Assembly: GCA_013696235.1 (NCBI GenBank)
Contig: JACCYY010000154.1
Location: forward strand, 1 to 17,281
Origin: Sporichthyaceae bacterium
Lineage (GTDB): Bacteria; Actinomycetota; Actinomycetes; JACCYY01
Length of the DNA: 17,281 nucleotides
Direction: 5' to 3'
Made by a program: the position numbers and the translations under genes. Below, piece by piece: positions 12,987 through 17,281 of this stretch. Under the pieces are notes generated by a model that saw only the letters and a program-made list of their open reading frames with translations, was not told the origin of the DNA and did no database searches. Numbering within the stretch: the stretch's first letter is position 1; every line of letters starts with the position of its first letter.

Positions 12987-15900
12987 GCGAAGGCAGCACC
13001 CACCGAGCCAACGTCGCAACCGGCGATCTCCGCCCAGGCGAGCCGGTAGATCGCCAGCTGGAGCGGGTCGGCGTCGTGGGCGCGGTTGGTCTTCCAGTCG
13101 ACGACCTCGTAGCCGTGCCCGGTGGCCCCGTCTTCGGTGCGATACACCGCGTCGATCCGACCCCGGACGACCCGGCCACCGAGGACCAGTGAGAACGGCA
13201 CCTCGAGCCGATGCGGAACCCGATCCGCGTACGGGCCGCGCTCGAAGGCGACTTGCAGTGCCGCCAGGTCGTCATCGTCGGTGATCGCGGAGTCAGCCGA
13301 CCCCGGCAGCTCGTCGGGTGCCAGGAGTGGCTGCTGCGCGTAGCGCGCCTCGACCCAGGCATGGAAGCGCGTGCCTCGGCGGGCTGCCGGCTGCGGCGCA
13401 CGCGGCATCGGCCGGGCCAGCTCACCGGCCAGCCCGTCCGGATCGATCCCCAGTGCGAGCACCTGGGACGCCGACAGCGCGGCCGGCAGGGTGACGTCGT
13501 GCGCATGCGCTGACGACGCCTGGACCAGCTCGGCCAGCAGCAGCTCGAGGTCGTGGTCCCAGCCGTCGACGAGCTCTCGCTCGATGTCGGTCAAGAGCTC
13601 GTCGTCGGCCAGCCCCCCGTCGACCAGCCCCCCGTCGACCAGCCCGGCCATCGCCGCCCGCACCGCCGCGGCCGACTCCTGCCGTGCCTGGAGCCGGTCC
13701 GGGTGGAGCTTGGCCGGCCACGGCACCTCGACCGTTCCGAGGTTGGCGATGACCGGGTTGGTGTCGTCGTCAGCCGGCTCGGCGGCACTCACGACGACCT
13801 CGCCGTGACCAGCAACGCATTGGGCGTGCACGACCTGGAAGAACTCCGACGGGCCACGCCTGGTCTTCTGGGTCGGCCCCCACCAGGACGTGGTCGCGAC
13901 CAGAAGCCGGCGGGCGCGGGTGATCGCCACGTACCCGAGCCGCCGCTCCTCCAGCGCGTCCTCGACCTTGAGCTCGGCCGCGTACGCCGTGAGGTCAAGG
14001 TTCGTCCAGTCGGCGACCTCGGGCATCCGGTCCGCGTCGCCGCGCAGCGACACCGGCATGACCTGGGCAGCCTGTGTGTAGCGGCTGCGGCCGCGGGTGG
14101 ACGGGAAGACGGTCTTGGTGAGCTCGGGCAGGACGACGACGTCCCACTCGAGCCCCTTGGCCCGGTGGACGCTCATGAGCTTGACGCTGTCGCCGAACGT
14201 CGGCGTCGGCAGGTCGAGGCCGCCATCCTCCTGCTCGGCGGCAACGAGGTAGGCGAGGAACGAGCCCAGCGTCGACTCGCCGTCGAGATCGCGGAAGCCG
14301 GCGGCGACGTCCACGAGCGCCGCGAGGGCGTCTCGCTGCGCCGTACCGCGCGCCGCCTGGGCGACCGCCGCCTCGACGTCGAGCCCGGTCGTGACGATCA
14401 CTCGGTCGACCAGGTCGACCAGCGCCTCGCCCTGCTGCGACCGCAAGTCGTCGATCTCCGCGGCCAGCCGAGCGAATCGCTCTCGTGCCGCCGAGGAGTA
14501 CGGCAGGTCACCTGGGTCCTCGACCGCGTCGAGCAAGGAGACGAGCTCAGCCGGGTCACCGTCGGCGACTGCCTTGTCGAGCGCGCGCGCCAGCGCCTGC
14601 TCGCCGTCCTCGTCGCGCGGTCGCTCGACGTCGACATGCGCGAGCGCCGCCGCCCGCTGGCCGAGCAGGCGGAGGTCGCGCGGACCGATCCGCCAGCGTG
14701 GCCCGGTCAGGATGCGCACCATCGCCGGGTTCGCGGTCGGGTCGTGCACGGCCTGCAGCACCGCCACGACGTCGGCGACGCCGGGCAGCGTGAGCAGGCC
14801 CCGCAGCCCGACGACCTCGACCGGGATGCCGGCGGCGGTGAGCCGCTCGTACAACGGAGCGATCACCACGTTCTGCCGGACCAGGACCGCGATCTCACCC
14901 CAAGACGGCGCGGTGTCGTCACGGGCGCGCTGCACCTGTTCCACGACGAAGTCGAGCTCCTCGGCGGCGGTCGGAAGGACGCCGCAGCGAACCCAGCCCT
15001 GCTCGGGATCGACCTCGGCAGGGACGCGGAGCGGCTGGACGGCGGGGTGCTGGTCGCGGAGCTCGGTGGCGATCGTGTTCGCGAGTTCGAGGAGGCGTCC
15101 GCCGCTGCGGTAGCTCACCGGCAGTGCGTACGCCGCCGCAGCCGAGCCGTCCGCACGGGCGAAGTGGACGCCGAAGTCGTCGATGTTCGCGACCGATGCC
15201 CCGCGCCACCCGTAGATCGCCTGGAACGGGTCGCCCACGGCCGTCACCGGGTGCCCGTTGCCGAACAGCCGGGTGAGCAGGACCCGTTGCGCGACCGATG
15301 TGTCCTGGTACTCGTCGAGCAGCACGACCTTGAAGTCGTCCCGGTACGTGGCGACGACCTCGGGTCGCTCGGAGACGATGCGGGCGGCCAGCGCGATCTG
15401 GTCGTCGAAGTCGACGAGGTCGCGGTCGCGCTTGGCTCGGGTGTACGCCTCGACGAGCCGGGTGAGCTCGAGCCGCTGCCGGGCGGTGGAGGCGACCTTG
15501 CTGACGTTCTGGGTCTGCTTCGCGGCCCGGTCGACCGAGGCGATGATCTCGAGGTCGCGGGCGCGCACCTGGTCGAGCGTCACGAGGTGCTCGGCCAGCT
15601 CGCCCGCGAGGTCGAGCAGCCGCTCGGCGATGAAGTCGGGACCGACCTCGAGCGCGGTGAAATCGCCCTCCACCTCGCGCATCGCCCGCATCGCGAGCAT
15701 GAACCGCGTGGCCTGGGTGATCAACCGCGAGTCGGGCTCGACCCCGACGCGCAGGCCGTGGTCGCGCACGATCCGCCCGGCGAAGGCGTGGTACGTCGAG
15801 ACCGTCGGCTCGGCGTCGGCGGGCAGATGGCCCGGCACATTCGGCGCGTTGTCCGGAGCGTTGTTCGACCCGCCGGCATGCCCAGCCGGTGGCGTGACGC

Positions 15901-16183
15901 CGGCCGCGTCGAGCCAACCCCGGACCCGCGAGCCGAGCTCGGCCGCTGCCTTGTTGGTGAACGTGAGCCCGAGCACACACTCGGCCGGAACCTGCCCCGA
16001 GCCGACCAGCCACACGACGCGCGCAGCCATGAGCGTGGTCTTGCCCGACCCGGCGCCGGCCACCACCAGGCCCGGCCCCAGCGGCGCCGTGGCGGCCAGC
16101 AGCTGGTCGTCGTCGAGCCGGCGGGGCAGCACGCGCTGGAGGTCCTCCGGCGTCTCGAGCGCGGCCCGTGGGTGCGCGCTCAC
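12902..16183 (-). CDS. adnB: AdnB, helicase-nuclease subunit of AdnAB double-strand-break resection motor
   Basis: This 1093-residue protein has an active UvrD-like motor: Walker A AGAGSGKTT (42-50), VVLLDEYQD (286-294), GDPFQAIYGWRGAS (317-330), SVHRAKGLEWDVVVL and YVAITRAR. A C-terminal RecB-type nuclease follows, with H941 (RGTRFHAW), D1011 (GRID), D1029 and K1031 (EVVDWKT) and the QLAIY motif at 1042. AdnAB unwinds and degrades DNA from double-strand breaks in actinobacteria. This subunit corresponds to the lead motor AdnB: it is the downstream gene, as in mycobacteria (Rv3201c), and is nearly the same size. GTG 16183 overlaps the adnA stop (GTGA), so the subunits are coupled. Odd features are a Gly/Asn/Pro-rich insert (about 100-118) and a 15-bp tandem repeat in the linker before the nuclease. 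Confidence 0.95.
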   Translation of the reverse strand: MSAHPRAALETPEDLQRVLPRRLDDDQLLAATAPLGPGLVVAGAGSGKTTLMAARVVWLVGSGQVPAECVLGLTFTNKAAAELGSRVRGWLDAAGVTPPAGHAGGSNNAPDNAPNVPGHLPADAEPTVSTYHAFAGRIVRDHGLRVGVEPDSRLITQATRFMLAMRAMREVEGDFTALEVGPDFIAERLLDLAGELAEHLVTLDQVRARDLEIIASVDRAAKQTQNVSKVASTARQRLELTRLVEAYTRAKRDRDLVDFDDQIALAARIVSERPEVVATYRDDFKVVLLDEYQDTSVAQRVLLTRLFGNGHPVTAVGDPFQAIYGWRGASVANIDDFGVHFARADGSAAAAYALPVSYRSGGRLLELANTIATELRDQHPAVQPLRVPAEVDPEQGWVRCGVLPTAAEELDFVVEQVQRARDDTAPSWGEIAVLVRQNVVIAPLYERLTAAGIPVEVVGLRGLLTLPGVADVVAVLQAVHDPTANPAMVRILTGPRWRIGPRDLRLLGQRAAALAHVDVERPRDEDGEQALARALDKAVADGDPAELVSLLDAVEDPGDLPYSSAARERFARLAAEIDDLRSQQGEALVDLVDRVIVTTGLDVEAAVAQAARGTAQRDALAALVDVAAGFRDLDGESTLGSFLAYLVAAEQEDGGLDLPTPTFGDSVKLMSVHRAKGLEWDVVVLPELTKTVFPSTRGRSRYTQAAQVMPVSLRGDADRMPEVADWTNLDLTAYAAELKVEDALEERRLGYVAITRARRLLVATTSWWGPTQKTRRGPSEFFQVVHAQCVAGHGEVVVSAAEPADDDTNPVIANLGTVEVPWPAKLHPDRLQARQESAAAVRAAMAGLVDGGLVDGGLADDELLTDIERELVDGWDHDLELLLAELVQASSAHAHDVTLPAALSASQVLALGIDPDGLAGELARPMPRAPQPAARRGTRFHAWVEARYAQQPLLAPDELPGSADSAITDDDDLAALQVAFERGPYADRVPHRLEVPFSLVLGGRVVRGRIDAVYRTEDGATGHGYEVVDWKTNRAHDADPLQLAIYRLAWAEIAGCDVGSVGAAFAYVRDGAIVWPPGLPDRAGLEALLAAAR
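13611..13640. repeat. 15-bp tandem repeat inside adnB
   Basis: Two perfect copies of AGCCCCCCGTCGACC lie at 13611-13625 and 13626-13640, with a partial third copy on each side. On the coding strand they encode GLVDG-GLVDG followed by the degenerate GLADD, near residues 848-862, in the linker between motor and nuclease. It is in frame, so copy changes would not break the gene. Confidence 0.8.
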
Positions 16184-17281
16184 GAGAGCACCCGCTGCCC
16201 GCGCGGATCGGCCGGGCAGGAACGAGTGAACGGGCACGTCCGGCAATGGTCGCCCACGATCGCTGGGAAGTGCTCGTTCGCCACCCGGCGCACAGCGGCG
16301 TCGAGCACCTCCTCGGCCGGGTGCGAACCCTGCGGTCCGGCGGCGTCCTGCCTGATGATCTTGGGCCCGGTCATCCGGCTGCCAGCGTCCGCGCGCAGGT
16401 AGACCAGCTCGGCGCCGGCCGGCTCGGCCGGGACGACCACGCCGCCGAGGTCGGTGAGCGCGCCGCCCCGCACGGCCATCTGGTAGACCGCGAGCTGCGG
16501 GTCCCGGCTGACCCGGTCCTGCGAGTGTGGATTCTTCGTGGTCTTGAAATCCACGATCCACACGCGCCCCTCGGCGTCGAGCTCGACCCGGTCGATGCGG
16601 CCGCGGAGCTCGACCGGGCGCCCCCCGATCTCGAGCCGGAACGTGATCGACCGCTCAGCTCCCGCGACCGTGCGGCCGCGGTCGCTCGCGTGCCACTCGA
16701 GGAACCGGGCTAGCGCGGCGCGCGCCTGCGACCGCTCCCGCTCGGAGTGCCAGGGGATCTCGAACTCCAGACGCGCCCAGACCGCGTCGACCCGATCGGT
16801 GAGGGTCTCGAGGTCGGGCGGCAGCGTGCCGCGCGTCACTGCCTCGGCGAGCGCGTGCACGATCGAGCCGAAGCCGGCCGCTTGGTTCGATCCCGCGCTG
16901 CCGCGGGCTTCGGACTCCAAGAACCACTGCAGCGGGCAGGTGCCGAGCTGCTCGAGCGTGCTGCCGCGCAGCCGGATCGGCTCGTCGTCGGTGCGCATCG
17001 CGGTGCCGGGGTCGGTCTCGTCGTCGACGCCCCACCACCTGGTCGGGTCGGCCGCGGGAACCAGCCTCCGCCCGTCGGGCGACCTCGCGTCCGCGAGCCG
17101 GGCGAGCCGGGTCGTCGCCGCGCGTCGCACGCAGTCGCGGGTCTGCGGGTCGACCGCCACGGACCGGAGGTCGGCGACCAGGTCCGGGATGGTGAGACGG
17201 CGATCCGGGCGGGTGCCGGCCACGGTGGCGGCGGCGGCGATGTCGGTGTCGATCGCCGGCCCGCGGAGCTCGGCCAGGAAT
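16180..17281 (-). CDS. adnA: AdnA, C-terminal part with nuclease domain (partial)
   Basis: The frame is open to the window edge, so about the last 366 residues are present and the motor is cut off. The segment ends in a RecB/AddB-type nuclease. Motifs in order are GSTLEQLGTCPLQWFLE (first cysteine), FGSIVHALAEAV (catalytic His), GRIDRVEL (Asp), VWIVDFKTTK (Asp and Lys), QLAVYQMAV, and C-x2-C-x5-C in CRTCPFTRSCP. The four cysteines match the 4Fe-4S-stabilised nuclease fold of AddB, Cas4 and related proteins. The downstream AdnB nuclease lacks these cysteines. TGA 16182-16180 overlaps the adnB GTG by 4 bases. The identification as AdnA rests on this domain, the gene order and the coupling with adnB. 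Confidence 0.93.
   Translation of the reverse strand, partial: FLAELRGPAIDTDIAAAATVAGTRPDRRLTIPDLVADLRSVAVDPQTRDCVRRAATTRLARLADARSPDGRRLVPAADPTRWWGVDDETDPGTAMRTDDEPIRLRGSTLEQLGTCPLQWFLESEARGSAGSNQAAGFGSIVHALAEAVTRGTLPPDLETLTDRVDAVWARLEFEIPWHSERERSQARAALARFLEWHASDRGRTVAGAERSITFRLEIGGRPVELRGRIDRVELDAEGRVWIVDFKTTKNPHSQDRVSRDPQLAVYQMAVRGGALTDLGGVVVPAEPAGAELVYLRADAGSRMTGPKIIRQDAAGPQGSHPAEEVLDAAVRRVANEHFPAIVGDHCRTCPFTRSCPADPRGQRVLS

Noticed and set aside
13553..16402. A 949-codon open frame on the plus strand opposite adnB
   Set aside because: It is the mirror of a strongly coding GC-rich gene. Its Arg/Asp/Gly/Val-rich translation has no domain, and adnB has full helicase and nuclease motifs.

Overview
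The window is very GC-rich DNA with dense, often overlapping genes. The gene set is typical of an actinomycete: WhiB7, a UvrD2-type helicase with a tetracysteine/HRDC tail, mycoredoxin, AdnAB, and an F420-type luciferase-like oxidoreductase. The order adnA-adnB ... nudC / mycoredoxin / uvrD2 / whiB7 / ABC1 kinase matches a block known from mycobacteria (there with other genes between adnB and nudC). The style suggests a Nocardioidaceae-like member of the Propionibacteriales, but the genus cannot be fixed from the sequence alone. I see no mobile element, CRISPR array, rRNA or tRNA.

Layout. 1-383 (+) is the 3' end of a ThiF-family adenylyltransferase. It converges with and overlaps a luciferase-like monooxygenase (356-1252, -). 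An ABC1/AarF-type kinase (1383-2702, +) follows. Next is a 139-bp convergent gap with two palindromes at an exact 30-bp period. Then comes the whiB7 unit on the minus strand, read from about 3818 down to 2842: promoter, a 61-codon upstream ORF, a candidate antiterminator, a rho-independent attenuator, whiB7, and two tiny coupled ORFs. uvrD2 (3890-6082, -) diverges from a mycoredoxin / isochorismate synthase pair (6139-7617, +). nudC (7628-8548, -), a frameshifted VOC gene (8603-9018, -) and a DrrA/DrrB-like ABC exporter (9031-10583, -) follow. A LysR regulator (10661-11626, -) and an MFS exporter (11700-12986, +) diverge from a LysR-type operator. The window ends in adnB (12902-16183, -) and the C-terminal part of adnA (16180-17281, -), which overlap by 4 bases.

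How the genes work together. AdnAB and UvrD2 are DNA end-processing and repair motors. Mycoredoxin and NudC belong to thiol-redox and NAD(-RNA) housekeeping. WhiB7 is the redox-sensitive activator of intrinsic antibiotic resistance. The drug-type ABC exporter and the LysR-controlled MFS exporter lie between nudC and adnB.

The most interesting structure is the whiB7 leader. Three consecutive codons of the upstream ORF are a perfect 9-nt complement of the 5' arm and loop edge of the attenuator, so a translation-sensitive antitermination switch can be drawn directly from the sequence. Downstream of whiB7, a 35-codon TTG-start ORF runs into a 54-residue basic protein gene. Both are too short for ordinary gene calling.
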